A stretch of 64,000 bases of DNA from Photobacterium salinisoli (GCF_003614885.1 NZ_QZMS01000007.1:1240001-1304000); one strand, 5' to 3'; positions 19,232 through 28,926 are shown, numbered from the stretch's first letter. Notes: generated from the sequence alone by a model not told the origin. Made by a program: numbers and translations.

Positions 19232-19624
19232 TTATAGCGTTTTATATACGACTTTATTGCCAGCAAGCTGAACTCGCTCAACAAGCCCTTCTTCAACCAG
19301 TTTTTTCAGCGCACCTGTTGCCCAGGAAGCGGCTTTGCTGTCTTCCTGGCCGGCTTCAAGGCCGATGCTCTTCGGGTTAATGCCTTCTGCATTATTTGCC
19401 ACTATGTTCAGCACCTGCTGCTGCTTAGGTGTCAGCGATACAGTAACCGCGACTTTACCCGCTGGTGCTTCTGTTTTTTTCACATCAACCTGAGGCTTTG
19501 CTGCCGCTACCGGGGCTGCCTGCTTCACCGCTGCTTTGGTGACAGGTTTTTGAGTCACTGCCGTGGCCGCTTTGATGCGTTTTTGCAGTTTAAGCTGTAC
19601 TTTACGTTTGTGAGAGATTCTCAT
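19232..19624 (-). CDS. Winged-helix-like protein with basic Ala/Lys/Pro-rich N-terminal tail
   Basis: Protein of 130 residues in two parts. Residues 1-65 are low complexity and strongly basic (MRISHKRKVQLKLQKR, then repeated A, K, P, V, T and Q), probably disordered. Residues 67-130 look like a MarR-type winged helix: SLTPKQQQVLNIVANNAEG, NPKSIGLEAGQ, ATGALKKLVEEGLVERV, then a strand GNKVVYKTL. The likely role is DNA binding with a histone-like tail; no target is visible. The frame is open to 19744, but the ATG at 19624 has AGGAAG upstream and begins the basic segment. Confidence 0.75.
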   Translation of the reverse strand: MRISHKRKVQLKLQKRIKAATAVTQKPVTKAAVKQAAPVAAAKPQVDVKKTEAPAGKVAVTVSLTPKQQQVLNIVANNAEGINPKSIGLEAGQEDSKAASWATGALKKLVEEGLVERVQLAGNKVVYKTL

Positions 19625-19979
19625 TAACTTCCTACTCCGTTGTACTACTTTCAGTCGCCAGTTTGGATGCCCAGCGGGAAAAAAAGTAGCGCGAGTTATA
19701 TCAAGGATGTCAGAGGAATGCCAGCAAACGGCTATTTTAAGCACAATAAAAGCTATATTTTGCGTATTTTAAGCGACAAGATCTCATTTTTATATTTTTC
19801 AAGTTAATGCACTTAATGGAATAAATACCGACTTTCATGCAAACTAGCCCTTACGCTTTGCATAACCAATCGCCAATGATTTGACACCTATATCGCTAAC
19901 CGCAACCAGTAAGTAACATCCCTGGACAATTTGCCATACTTTATAAAGATGAAATCGTCTTACGCTCTCTGGAGTTATT
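19625..19979. other. Intergenic region between divergent genes
   Basis: About 355 AT-rich bases separating the winged-helix gene (-) and the DUF2982 gene (+). It must hold both promoters. I see no clear operator palindrome, terminator or small gene in it. Confidence 0.5.
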
Positions 19980-20645
19980 TTGAATAGTGTCTATATTCAG
20001 TCGCCACATCCCAGACCCGGCGCTTATCTGATCTGGTTAAGCCTGCTGGCTATACTCGCGCTGGGGCTGACAGTCTTTACATTTCCCGACATAAACGGAG
20101 CCGCTGTGGCACTGTTGCTGCTAGCCATGACGACCCTGTTACTCATAGGGATTAAACTCAACCGGCAGTCGCCCATTACGTTCACCCTCACTTTCATGCA
20201 TCTTCAGTACCACAGTCAGCACGGCGGCTGGCTGACCCGATGGCAGAATATCGCGGATATAGGACACGCGTCTGTCAGTACTCAGGGCTGGCACAAACCT
20301 CTGCCCTGGATTGGTATCAGACTCAGGCACTATGATGAATTCCTGGACAGCATCTGTCCCCGTATTGCCAGCCAGATATTAATGGAACAAAGGGGTTTGA
20401 TGATCATGGCGTACAAGCGTGCAGACAATCCGCCGCACGAGATAGAAGATATGTTATTTGATGACAAACACTATGTGGGAGAGAACGGGAAAATCAACAA
20501 AGGGTTGCTCGCTATGCTGGCAAACCGTATGCGCTATAACAGAGAGCTGATGGGGTATGATTTTTTTATTTCGGAAGATCTGCTCGACAGGCCGGCCGAT
20601 GACTTCATCGGCCTGGCTCGTCGTTTTCTGGCCCAGGCCAGATAG
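19980..20645 (+). CDS. DUF2982 family membrane-anchored protein
   Basis: Protein of 221 residues with two membrane segments near residues 15-60 (YLIWLSLLAILALGLTVFTF and AVALLLLAMTTLLLIGI) and a soluble domain after them. Motifs such as WQNIADIG, GIRLRHYDEFLDSI and NRELMGYDFFIS fit DUF2982, a family of unknown function in vibrios and Shewanella. The start is TTG at 19980, supported by GGAG five bases upstream; no ATG is available before the first membrane segment. It converges with the ycbL gene, 5 bases apart. Confidence 0.75.
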   Translation: MNSVYIQSPHPRPGAYLIWLSLLAILALGLTVFTFPDINGAAVALLLLAMTTLLLIGIKLNRQSPITFTLTFMHLQYHSQHGGWLTRWQNIADIGHASVSTQGWHKPLPWIGIRLRHYDEFLDSICPRIASQILMEQRGLMIMAYKRADNPPHEIEDMLFDDKHYVGENGKINKGLLAMLANRMRYNRELMGYDFFISEDLLDRPADDFIGLARRFLAQAR

Positions 20646-20650
20646 TCTGA

Positions 20651-21304
20651 TCACCAGAGCGGCATAGCATCCGCCACGTGCGGGTTACTGGCCCTTTCCT
20701 GACCAAAGGTCGACATTGGACCGTGGCCGGGAATAAAACGCGTATCGTTACCCAGCGGCCATAACTTGGTTTTGATCGAGGCAATCAATGTACCATGGTC
20801 CCCACGCGGGAAATCGGTTCTGCCGATACTACCGTTAAAAAGTACATCGCCCACGACAGCCAGTCTGGCTTCTTCGCTGTGCAGAACAACATGTCCCGGT
20901 GTATGGCCCGGTGTATGGTACACAGCCAGACTCTGCTCACCAAAACGGATGCAGTCGCCCTCGTCGAGCCAGCGATCAGGCTGAAACGAAGTCACAGGTG
21001 GAAAGCCAAACATCTGGCACTGCTGCTGCAACGAATCCAGCCAGAACGCATCGTCTTTGTGCGGTCCCCATACAGGTACCTCAAGCTGGGACGATAAAGG
21101 TGCCGTGCCGCCGACATGATCCAAGTGACCATGCGTCAGAACGATTTTCACCACTCTGATGCCTAATGACGCAATACGGGCTGTGATACGTTCAATATCC
21201 CCACCGGGATCGACAACTACACCTTCCAGCGTTTTATCACACCACAGAATTGAGCAATTCTGTTGAAACGGAGTCACTGGCACGATTTCAAACTGCAGAC
21301 TCAT
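20651..21304 (-). CDS. ycbL: Metallo-beta-lactamase-fold hydrolase YcbL (glyoxalase II-like)
   Basis: Zinc hydrolase of 217 residues (E. coli YcbL 215). The metal motif THGHLDHVGG is near residues 57-66; further ligands are in YHTPGHTPGH, VVGDVLFNGSIGRTD and FIPGHGPM. YcbL proteins have glyoxalase II-like activity on S-lactoylglutathione. Placement supports the call: ycbK and ldtD follow the same E. coli order (ldtD, ycbK, ycbL, aspC) on this strand, with aspC further on and in the opposite direction. The start ATG at 21304 leaves a short leader from the upstream gene ycbK. Confidence 0.92.
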   Translation of the reverse strand: MSLQFEIVPVTPFQQNCSILWCDKTLEGVVVDPGGDIERITARIASLGIRVVKIVLTHGHLDHVGGTAPLSSQLEVPVWGPHKDDAFWLDSLQQQCQMFGFPPVTSFQPDRWLDEGDCIRFGEQSLAVYHTPGHTPGHVVLHSEEARLAVVGDVLFNGSIGRTDFPRGDHGTLIASIKTKLWPLGNDTRFIPGHGPMSTFGQERASNPHVADAMPLW

Positions 21305-21370
21305 ACACTTGTCCTAACTGTTCCAAAACCGCGCCAGCATACCACACCCCTGCTGTTCTGCGTACTGTGC

Positions 21371-21922
21371 TTACCAGCGACGCACAGGACCTGTGTCAAT
21401 GTGCACAAATCCACTGCGAGGATAATAACCCACACCACCCAACTTCAGATCCAGGGCTGCACTGCGGACACGAGACAAAGAAATACCTTCCAGATTAAAA
21501 TCAATGGCTTGACCTGTCATATGGTAGCTTTTCTTTGCCACGCCTTTGGTGGATCCGCGCAGCATTTGATTGGTTTTAGGCGAACGGTAACCAGAGATGA
21601 TACGAACCTGACCTTTATGGCTCAGTTCTTCACGGATCTGGGAAATCGCATCGAAAAGGCGTCGGTCCATTGGCGCAACTTCATTCTGACGAAAGTCACG
21701 GCAAATATGGTTCATGCGCTTTAACTCTTTGTCCAGATAGAACTTCCCGTCAAAGTAACGTGTTTCCAATTCTTCTTTTGTATGAATGTTACAAAGGTAC
21801 AGCTCTCGGGCACTTTTCGCAGTATAGGGACTCGCAATAGCCATTTTTGGCAACATAAAGGCGCCTAATGTCAGCCCGCTCGCGATCAGGAGCTGACGAC
21901 GCTTATTATCTACTTCTGACAT
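21371..21922 (-). CDS. mepK: Murein DD-endopeptidase MepK (YcbK), Tat-exported
   Basis: Peptidase of the M15/DUF882 family; E. coli MepK cleaves peptidoglycan cross-links including those made by L,D-transpeptidases. The product is 183 residues. A twin-arginine signal (KRRQLLIASGLTLGAFMLP) leads the mature domain. Metal and catalytic residues lie in ISGYRSPKTN, KKSYHMTGQAIDF and YYPRSGFVHIDTGPVRRW. The frame opens at 22009, but the ATG at 21922 matches E. coli YcbK. It lies next to ldtD, which makes the cross-links it may cut, and upstream of ycbL. Confidence 0.93.
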   Translation of the reverse strand: MSEVDNKRRQLLIASGLTLGAFMLPKMAIASPYTAKSARELYLCNIHTKEELETRYFDGKFYLDKELKRMNHICRDFRQNEVAPMDRRLFDAISQIREELSHKGQVRIISGYRSPKTNQMLRGSTKGVAKKSYHMTGQAIDFNLEGISLSRVRSAALDLKLGGVGYYPRSGFVHIDTGPVRRW

Positions 21923-22077
21923 CCTGAAAAACTCAACTGTAAAACACAAAAAACAAGCGCAAAAGCCTGTAAACGACTGCACGATAGCCGTGTGTTTTCG
22001 ATGAGTCAACGCACAAATGTCAAAAAACAGACATCAAAAAAGCCAACAAGTTGACTAGTTATTGACGAACAAGGAAT

Positions 22078-23865
22078 TTAATTTTTGTAAATTGATGCAA
22101 ATTTTTCTGAGTCTGGTGAATTTTTATCCTGCTCATCGTATTGATACACATCATTGCGGTAGTTCACCAGTCCCTGTTCATCAATCCACGCTGTCTTGTA
22201 GATCAGGAACACTTGGATCTTCGGTTTTACCCCAACTGTTCGGGTCGACGTTCGCCCAGCCAACTGATCAAAGCGCTGTTCTGACACACCAGCGTAGCTT
22301 AACAAGACTTTCGCCATTTCATCCGCGCCCTGGACGCGGATACAACCTGAGCTGAATGCTCTGAAGTCTTTATTAAACAGACTTTTTGACGGTGTATCGT
22401 GAAGATAAATCGCCTGATTGTTCGGTATATTGAATTTAAAGCGTCCCAGCGCATTATGGGCGCCTGGTTTTTGCCGCAGACGATACGGGAAGTTTTTCGC
22501 GTTTACATAACGCCAGTTGATAGAGCTGATAGGAATTTTTTCGTTGCTGTTCCAACCCCGGAGTACATCGTAATGATGACGATACAGATAACCGCTGTCA
22601 TAGCGGGCTTTCGGGAGGATATCTTTCCTCATAATGGAGTTAGGGACATTCCAGTAGGGGTTAAACACCACTGAGGATAAGCTTGAACTCATGATAGGTG
22701 TTGGGCGTTTGGGTTGTCCGACAATCACTCTGGCATCAAACACCATACGATTATCCAGCCACAGATTGAGCGCAAAATCGGGAATATTCACCACCAGCCG
22801 GGACGGGGAGTCCGATGTCCACACCCGGCTGCGCTGGGCATTGAGTGCCAGCAGACGAATACGTTCCTGAGGCGTTACCGCAAGCCAGGCACGGGTCTGA
22901 GGACCAATGGCACCGTCCACTTTTAGTCCATGCCGTTGCTGGAAGTGTTTCACGGCTTCTTCCAGATCGATATTGTAGTGTTTCTTGCCCGCGGTTCTGA
23001 GCTGTTCTGCCTGATAGTCAGTTAAATCCCCCAAACGCTCCAGCATAGTGATTAAGACATCGGGATCTCTCAGCCAGGCGCCCAGACGGATAATGCCAGG
23101 CTGACTGAACACTGGCCAGGGCTTCTGCGCTATCGCTTCCATTCGGTTAATTGCTTGCAAAAGCTGATTGTAGTGACGATCGGTAGGTTTGAGTGACGCC
23201 ACAAAGGCGTTGAGCTGATCACGTTCCAGCACGGCCATCAGCTCAGACAGACTTTCATCCGAAGGCGCAGGCATGCGCGCTGGCACTTCCTCGCTAAACA
23301 GCCACTGCGTACGGTTATCAATGACATTTTCAATGAAACTGAGATACGCCAGTAAGGTGTCTGTCGCAAGCAGATCATACTGCCGCCAGTCGTTGCTTTG
23401 CTTAAGCTGTTTGAGGCGTTTCAGGCGCTGATGAAAGTCGGGGCTGGCTTCAGCGAGTGTCAGTACCCATAACTGCTGCTCAAAATCAGTCACAGTGAAA
23501 CTGTCTTGCCAGAGAGGCACATAACCTAAGCCGTGGTACAGCTGAGCCAACTGCTGTTTATACCGCAGGTCCGGCAGTTGAGCAGACACATCATCAACCC
23601 AGGCCAGTGACTTTTGCCGGATAAGCGCTAATTCTTCCGCTTGTTTCTGAGCCTGAATCTGTTCCGGGGTTAGCGCTACGGCTGCCGCCTCGGCCACAGC
23701 AGCAGGTTCAGCGACGGCACTTGTGTCAGCTTCTGGCGCAACAGGCGCTTTGATGTCTACACTGATCTCTGGTTCAAGACCAGTGTTTGACGCATCCTGT
23801 GCATGCAGAGTATAAGAAACACTGCTGACTACCAGAAGAAGCCCGATACGACCTAGCCTCGTCAT
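22078..23865 (-). CDS. ldtD: L,D-transpeptidase LdtD (YcbB)
   Basis: Periplasmic enzyme that forms 3-3 cross-links in peptidoglycan. The product is 595 residues (E. coli YcbB 615). In order: signal peptide (MTRLGRIGLLLVVSSVSYTL), an Ala-rich linker, the scaffold domain, a peptidoglycan-binding domain (HFQQRHGLKVDGAIGPQTR) near 310-335, and the YkuD catalytic domain with HDTPSKSLF and the active cysteine in SSGCIRV near residue 507. GGAGAG precedes the ATG. It is followed by mepK and ycbL as in E. coli. mukB, its upstream neighbour in E. coli, is here about 12 kb away. Confidence 0.95.
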   Translation of the reverse strand: MTRLGRIGLLLVVSSVSYTLHAQDASNTGLEPEISVDIKAPVAPEADTSAVAEPAAVAEAAAVALTPEQIQAQKQAEELALIRQKSLAWVDDVSAQLPDLRYKQQLAQLYHGLGYVPLWQDSFTVTDFEQQLWVLTLAEASPDFHQRLKRLKQLKQSNDWRQYDLLATDTLLAYLSFIENVIDNRTQWLFSEEVPARMPAPSDESLSELMAVLERDQLNAFVASLKPTDRHYNQLLQAINRMEAIAQKPWPVFSQPGIIRLGAWLRDPDVLITMLERLGDLTDYQAEQLRTAGKKHYNIDLEEAVKHFQQRHGLKVDGAIGPQTRAWLAVTPQERIRLLALNAQRSRVWTSDSPSRLVVNIPDFALNLWLDNRMVFDARVIVGQPKRPTPIMSSSLSSVVFNPYWNVPNSIMRKDILPKARYDSGYLYRHHYDVLRGWNSNEKIPISSINWRYVNAKNFPYRLRQKPGAHNALGRFKFNIPNNQAIYLHDTPSKSLFNKDFRAFSSGCIRVQGADEMAKVLLSYAGVSEQRFDQLAGRTSTRTVGVKPKIQVFLIYKTAWIDEQGLVNYRNDVYQYDEQDKNSPDSEKFASIYKN

Positions 23866-24002
23866 GTGTGCTCTCCGCTACCATCACTAACATTATGGCA
23901 AAGCAAAGCGATTATCGCTTGAAATAAAACGATAACTCGATGCTTTCCCTATTTATACTTATAAATGTAGTGAGATATTCGAAAGGCCGTTGTTTCAAAG
24001 TT

Positions 24003-25130
24003 TCAACTGAACAGCAATTTCCAGTGGTTGTCCCACATCACGGCGGATTGATCGATGCGCCCCGGATTGAGCGTAGTGCGGGTCAGAATTTTTCCCGCCC
24101 CTGACCCCACCAGCCACTGCCCCTCACTGACTGCCACCCCGGATGCATCCGTCAATGGCTGTAAATCAACCAGATCACCTGTCTCTTCTCGCCAGATGCC
24201 GTAGCAGTTACCTCGCGGAGATGTCGCCAGCAGGTAACCATCCAGGCTGGCAATACTGGCAATATAGTGGTTAAACCGCATCCAGTCCTCTTCATCCGCC
24301 AATAGCGGTCGAAGTTCGCCGCCACGCGTATGCAGGTGGACAAGCGATGCAGTTTGCTCCGGTAATCCACGGTATTGCTGACCACAGGCGATGTCACCGG
24401 TATCTGTCACTGCAAGGTGCCGGATACTCAACCGTTTATCCGACAGCACGGCTTTCTCGACAGCTTTCCCGCTCTGAATATCGAGATACACCAATGCAGG
24501 CTGCATGCTATCCAGATTTAACGGTTCGCGGCCGAAGGTATGTACGCCCCCGACACCTATCGCCAGAGTGTCCGGATCGGCCAGCACCACCTCATGAGGG
24601 CCGATACCAAACCCAGTGTATTCAGCCACTTTTTGCAACCCGGCTGTCGTGTCATAAACACCAATCACACCTTCACTGGTTGTGCTCACCCCTTCGGTTG
24701 CAAACAGGTAACGGCCGTCCGCGGAAAATGCGCCATGACCATAATAATGGCGGTTCTGATCAGCACGGCGAAGCGGCAGCCTCTCTCCCGTCGCCGGGTA
24801 AAAAGCCTGCATATAAGCCCCCGGGCGACGGGCAAAAGCCACCGCCAGAACGCCACCAGGCTGAATCGCCACACCATGGCCGCGTTCAGGCAGAGCTATC
24901 TGGTGTATGGGCCGGCCCTTCAGGTCTGCCACCACAACGGCGTAGTGGCCGTTTGCCGTCCTGCTGCAACCGATAATACGATCCCCGGCTTCTGTACCGG
25001 ATAATTGCCCCATAGAACGTTCTGCTGAGGCACAGGCTGACAGCATCCCTGCGGTGGGAAGCAAAATGGCGGTGCCCAGTGCTTTCTTCAGCAGTGCGCG
25101 TCGTGTTAAATCAGTCACCATCAGTTGCAT
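24003..25130 (-). CDS. DUF1513 protein with Tat signal
   Basis: Predicted periplasmic protein of 375 residues with a twin-arginine signal (DLTRRALLKKALGTAILLPT) that also carries a possible lipobox near LSAC. The body is a beta-propeller-like DUF1513 domain (GHGVAIQPGGVLAVAFARRPG, YYGHGAFSADGRYLFATE, IGPHEVVLADPDTLAIGVGG). Its function is not established, but the family commonly closes imelysin/di-heme operons. The ATG at 25130 overlaps the preceding imelysin gene by 20 bases; the in-frame ATG at 25121 is an alternative. The overlap suggests translational coupling and shared Fur control. Confidence 0.88.
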   Translation of the reverse strand: MQLMVTDLTRRALLKKALGTAILLPTAGMLSACASAERSMGQLSGTEAGDRIIGCSRTANGHYAVVVADLKGRPIHQIALPERGHGVAIQPGGVLAVAFARRPGAYMQAFYPATGERLPLRRADQNRHYYGHGAFSADGRYLFATEGVSTTSEGVIGVYDTTAGLQKVAEYTGFGIGPHEVVLADPDTLAIGVGGVHTFGREPLNLDSMQPALVYLDIQSGKAVEKAVLSDKRLSIRHLAVTDTGDIACGQQYRGLPEQTASLVHLHTRGGELRPLLADEEDWMRFNHYIASIASLDGYLLATSPRGNCYGIWREETGDLVDLQPLTDASGVAVSEGQWLVGSGAGKILTRTTLNPGRIDQSAVMWDNHWKLLFS

Positions 25131-26121
25131 TAAACCCTACGACTATGCCCAAAGCCGGCGACACTTCATCATGAAGTGCAAAACGAATGTACTCCAGGCT
25201 GTTATATATACTGATGAGTTCGCGATACCCATCGCGTGTTTTCAGTAACGCGCCCATGCTGGCACTTTGTGGCCAGCCGGCTATCAGACTATCGAACTGC
25301 CCGGCAATACGATCAGCCAGTTCGGTGTCTCCATGGGCCCGCAACAACGCATCCAGCCCTTTACTTTCGGCCAGATACAGCGACTGCATGGCCTGTACAC
25401 TGGCTTTCAGATTGCTCATTGATGTTTGAGAGCGCCAGGACTCGGCCTGATAAGGACGCGGATGACCCGGCTTGCCCATAGGTAATGTCAGCTTCTTGAT
25501 GGCAAAATCCAGCTGATTGGTCAGGGCACCAACATATTCGCCCAATGCCAGTTGCGGTGTCATTGCCTGCCAGGGATTGGCTTTCCACGCCTTAATCAGG
25601 GCTTCTCCACTCAACGTCAGACGCTGACTTATTGCCGTGGCGACCTCACACCCCTGCGGCTGCTGCAACCGTTCAGGATGCGCGTACAGCAGCCATTCCA
25701 TTGCACCCGCTCCCTGTACGGCGACACTTTGTTCGGCAAGTAATGCCGCGTCCCATTGCGTATTCTGGGCAAGAAGCTGAGCCATTTTTCGCCCGGTAAT
25801 GTCTTTTTTATCCGGCCAGAATTGAATTTGCCAGGTCAGCGCCAGTGCAGCCTCACTGCCTTTGTCCCGTCCCTGTAGCACCATCCAGTCCTGCATCAGC
25901 ACTTGCCAGGCAGACCGGCTTGCCGCCAGGTTTTCATTCGTGTTTACCTGACAAAGCGTCTCGACCGCACTTTCCAGATCCCGCGCTGCATCCGTAAACG
26001 CTTCTGCAGCGTTAATATGCTGCTGGTGAATTGTGGCACTGACTGTCTCTTGATTTTCCTGACACCCCGCCAGCCCGGTCACCAGAGGCATCAAGCACAG
26101 TGCAATCCTCGTTTTTTTCAT
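25111..26121 (-). CDS. Imelysin-family lipoprotein with altered motif
   Basis: Second imelysin-like (M75) protein of the cluster, about 336 residues. The signal ends in a lipobox (LAGC), so it is probably a lipoprotein. The helical body matches imelysin in AFTDAARDLESAVETLC, AASRSAWQVLMQDWMVLQ and IYNSLEYIRFALHDEVSPALG. The GxHxxE motif of the family reads GAGAME here, so the histidine is gone. The ATG at 26121 is preferred over 26127 for spacing to AAGGG. It overlaps the DUF1513 gene and follows the di-heme gene by 10 bases, so all are one operon. The role is probably iron-linked, by cluster and Fur box. Confidence 0.87.
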   Translation of the reverse strand: MKKTRIALCLMPLVTGLAGCQENQETVSATIHQQHINAAEAFTDAARDLESAVETLCQVNTNENLAASRSAWQVLMQDWMVLQGRDKGSEAALALTWQIQFWPDKKDITGRKMAQLLAQNTQWDAALLAEQSVAVQGAGAMEWLLYAHPERLQQPQGCEVATAISQRLTLSGEALIKAWKANPWQAMTPQLALGEYVGALTNQLDFAIKKLTLPMGKPGHPRPYQAESWRSQTSMSNLKASVQAMQSLYLAESKGLDALLRAHGDTELADRIAGQFDSLIAGWPQSASMGALLKTRDGYRELISIYNSLEYIRFALHDEVSPALGIVVGFNATDGD

Positions 26122-26131
26122 TTTCATACCC

Positions 26132-27568
26132 TTACAGTGAATGCAAGAAAGCGATTAATGCTTCCCTGTCCTGTTTAGCCAGCCGGAGAACCTGATCGCG
26201 GCTGCTCTGCGCTTCGCCGCCATGCCAGAGCACAGCCTCCATCAGATTGCGGGCACGGCCGTCATGCAGAAAATAGGTATGGCCATTCACTTCTTCGGTA
26301 TAGCCAATCCCCCACAACGGTGCCGTTCGCCATTCCCGGCCATTGGCCAGAAACTCGCCACGGTGATCAGCCAGACCGTCTCCCATGTCATGCAAGAGCA
26401 GATCGGTATAAGGGTGAATAGTCTGCTCAGACAGAGCCGGTAAACTGTCGACTTTAGCTGTCTGCAGCTTGCTCTGGTGACAAGAACCGCACCCTGTCTC
26501 AGCAAATAAGCGCTCACCGCGTTGTACTTGTGGATCATCGAGATTGCGGCGAACAGGTACAGCCAGGTGACGGGAATAAAACTCAACAAAATTCAGGATT
26601 TTATCGCTGACTTCAGGGGAGCCGCCATTGGGCAGTGTCTGACATACCTCCTGACCACTGGTGCAGTTTTCAACCGGAAACAAGCGGCTCGTCAGACCCA
26701 GATCGCCGTTAAATGCACCGGCATTTTGCTGCTTCAGCGTCGGCTGGCCGGCTTTCCAGCCAAAGCGCCCCGCAACGGTTTGCTGTTTTTCAACATCCCA
26801 TACCCGATTCAGCCGGCCGGAAATCCCTTTACCTTCTTCTTGCTGTGCTGCCGCCAGTAATTCCAGAGTCTGCTCGGGGATCTGCTCCAGCAAACCCAGA
26901 CCTATCATGGGCGGTGCAATACGCGCCGACATCATGATGTCCGGGTGCAGGTCGCCATAATTCAGATCAAGAATCGTCAGTGTGGGTTTACGCAATGTCA
27001 CGATTTCACCGTCCGGGAAAGTAACCGGGACATCAGTGTATGTCACTGTGATCTGGCCTTCGGGCTTGGCGTCAGGCAGAGCAAAATCCTGCAGCTGACC
27101 ACCATAGACAGGTTCAGGGATCACGCCATCTGTGATCAGGGCTTTTTTCTGTTGCGGTGTCAGGGCCGGAATGCTTAACCGCACCAGCATAGACACAGCG
27201 TTGGTATCCCCTTCTTCCGGCGGATGCCCCCGGCCATCTTTGATGTGGCAATTCTGGCAACCGTTGGTGTTAAACAAAGGCCCCAGTCCGTCACGGGCGT
27301 CTGTCGTCGCGGGGGCCTGTACCCAGGGATTACGGAAAAAGCTGTTACCAACGCTAAAATCCAGCCGTTGAACCAAAGGAAGGTTCGCCGCAGGCATAGA
27401 GTAAGCATTCGCACCGGTTTTAGTGACACTGGTCGCCCCACCGGATTTGCGTAAAGAAAGATCAGCCGTAACTGCGTTTTCCCCGCTTTGCTGGGCCATG
27501 GCCGGCAAAGCGATCGCTAACGGCAACGCAAACGCAGCTATCCTGGCTGCAAAGGACTTCAACTTCAT
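26132..27568 (-). CDS. Di-haem cytochrome c-type oxidoreductase (DUF1111)
   Basis: Periplasmic protein of 478 residues with a signal peptide (FALPLAIALPAMAQQ) and two CxxCH haem sites: NGCQNCHIKDGRG near residue 105 and TGCGSCHQSKLQ near 360. It belongs to the DUF1111 di-haem family often called thiol oxidoreductase. Other conserved parts are RLDFSVGNSFFRNPWVQAP and HDGRARNLMEAVLWHGGEA. In many gammaproteobacteria it is flanked by two imelysin genes as here and is thought to serve iron acquisition, perhaps by changing iron redox state; the chemistry is not proven. Haem insertion needs cytochrome c maturation genes located elsewhere. Confidence 0.92.
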   Translation of the reverse strand: MKLKSFAARIAAFALPLAIALPAMAQQSGENAVTADLSLRKSGGATSVTKTGANAYSMPAANLPLVQRLDFSVGNSFFRNPWVQAPATTDARDGLGPLFNTNGCQNCHIKDGRGHPPEEGDTNAVSMLVRLSIPALTPQQKKALITDGVIPEPVYGGQLQDFALPDAKPEGQITVTYTDVPVTFPDGEIVTLRKPTLTILDLNYGDLHPDIMMSARIAPPMIGLGLLEQIPEQTLELLAAAQQEEGKGISGRLNRVWDVEKQQTVAGRFGWKAGQPTLKQQNAGAFNGDLGLTSRLFPVENCTSGQEVCQTLPNGGSPEVSDKILNFVEFYSRHLAVPVRRNLDDPQVQRGERLFAETGCGSCHQSKLQTAKVDSLPALSEQTIHPYTDLLLHDMGDGLADHRGEFLANGREWRTAPLWGIGYTEEVNGHTYFLHDGRARNLMEAVLWHGGEAQSSRDQVLRLAKQDREALIAFLHSL

Positions 27569-27672
27569 GTTATTACACGCTCACATTCTCAATATTTCTG
27601 GTCATACCATGACGGCAAAAGGGCTCAGATGAGCCTCTTAATGTTGTTCTTATAGATTGACCTCATCACTGC

Positions 27673-28926
27673 TTAAAACTGGTGATCAGCGGTATCCGGA
27701 TTCAGGTTTGTCACATCCAGAATACTGGCAGCACGTTCAATCTCCGCCGTTTGCTTGACCAGCGCCATGATGGCGTTATTGACCAGCTTGTGGCCTGCTT
27801 TATTACCGGGCGCAATCAGTTGATCAAAATGCTGATTATGCTTCTCTGCTGACTCAACCAGGGTATAAACCTGCGAGCGGGCATTGTCGAACTCAGCATG
27901 AATCGCTTTTGCTGCCTGTTGATCTTTCTCCGCCACCAGATCATGGATGCTCGGTCCAGTCAGGGTGCTGCCATCAACACGCTGGTAAGTACCGGTGTAG
28001 ACGTTGTATATACCCTGCTCATCATAGAAATGGGAGTTATGAGTATTGTCGGAGAAACAGTCATGCTCATCTTCGGTCGAACTGGCTTCCAGTGCCACTT
28101 TCATGCGCTCACCGGCCAGCTCACCCAGCGACAGCGATCCCATGCCGAACAGCATTTTACGTAAACCGTTATCCGGCGAATCTGCCAGCAACTCGCTGCG
28201 GTAATTGCCTTTCTCGGTTGCAGACCATTGCTTCGCCATCCAGTCCAAATCGGTCAGCAGCAGCTCAGACGCCGCTTTCAGGTAAGCCCGGCGGCGATCA
28301 CAATGGCCGTTAGTACAAGCATCACCCTTCGCAAAATCGGTATAGGCACGCTCACCGGCGCCCGCAGAGGTGCCATTCAAATCCTGGCCCCAGAGCAAAA
28401 ATTCAATGGCGTGGTAACCGGTTGCAACGTTGGCTTCCGAACCACCGACTTCATTCATATCCGCCAGCAACTCCGGTGTAATTTGCACCGCATTGATCGT
28501 CGCATTGCCCACCAGGATCGTTTCATTTGCGATGATATTGGCCGTCGCGCCTTCATTACCCAGCTCATGATGATAACCCTGGGCGACATAATCGATCAGG
28601 CCTTCATCCAGAGGCCAGGCATTCAACTGACCCTCCCAGTCGTCTACGACCGGGTTACCAAAGCGAAAGACTTCCGATTGCTGATAAGGGATACGAGCCA
28701 GCTTCCAGGCCTCTTTGGCTTCAGCCAGCGTCTTTTCAGAAGGCGCAGCAATCAAAGCATCAATGGCTTTGTCCAGGTTCTGTGCCGTTGTCTGGGCATC
28801 ACTGAAAACATTAAAAGCAATATCTGCGTAATGGCTGACCACATCTTGCTTAGAAACAGCTGCATGCGATGAAGCGGAGGCCACGACAGAAGCGGCCAGC
28901 AGAGAAAGGGTAAAAGTCTTCTTCAT
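27673..28926 (-). CDS. Imelysin-family iron-regulated protein (IrpA-like)
   Basis: Predicted periplasmic protein of 417 residues with a signal peptide (MKKTFTLSLLAASVVASASS). The intact GxHxxE motif is in TGYHAIEFLLWGQDLNG, and APSEKTLAEAKEAWKLARIPY is typical. Imelysin proteins of the IrpA/ICMP type are Fur-regulated and needed for growth under iron limitation in some bacteria; the GxHxxE motif is proposed to bind metal. First gene of the four-gene cluster, with the Fur box about 45-60 bases upstream. The frame extends to 28983, but the ATG at 28926 begins the signal peptide. Confidence 0.92.
   Translation of the reverse strand: MKKTFTLSLLAASVVASASSHAAVSKQDVVSHYADIAFNVFSDAQTTAQNLDKAIDALIAAPSEKTLAEAKEAWKLARIPYQQSEVFRFGNPVVDDWEGQLNAWPLDEGLIDYVAQGYHHELGNEGATANIIANETILVGNATINAVQITPELLADMNEVGGSEANVATGYHAIEFLLWGQDLNGTSAGAGERAYTDFAKGDACTNGHCDRRRAYLKAASELLLTDLDWMAKQWSATEKGNYRSELLADSPDNGLRKMLFGMGSLSLGELAGERMKVALEASSTEDEHDCFSDNTHNSHFYDEQGIYNVYTGTYQRVDGSTLTGPSIHDLVAEKDQQAAKAIHAEFDNARSQVYTLVESAEKHNQHFDQLIAPGNKAGHKLVNNAIMALVKQTAEIERAASILDVTNLNPDTADHQF

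Noticed and set aside
24347-24976. 209-codon plus-strand frame
   Set aside because: Antisense to the DUF1513 gene; composition is proline/arginine-rich as expected of a shadow frame.
28228-28872. 214-codon plus-strand frame
   Set aside because: Antisense to the first imelysin gene, which is well supported by motif and Fur box.
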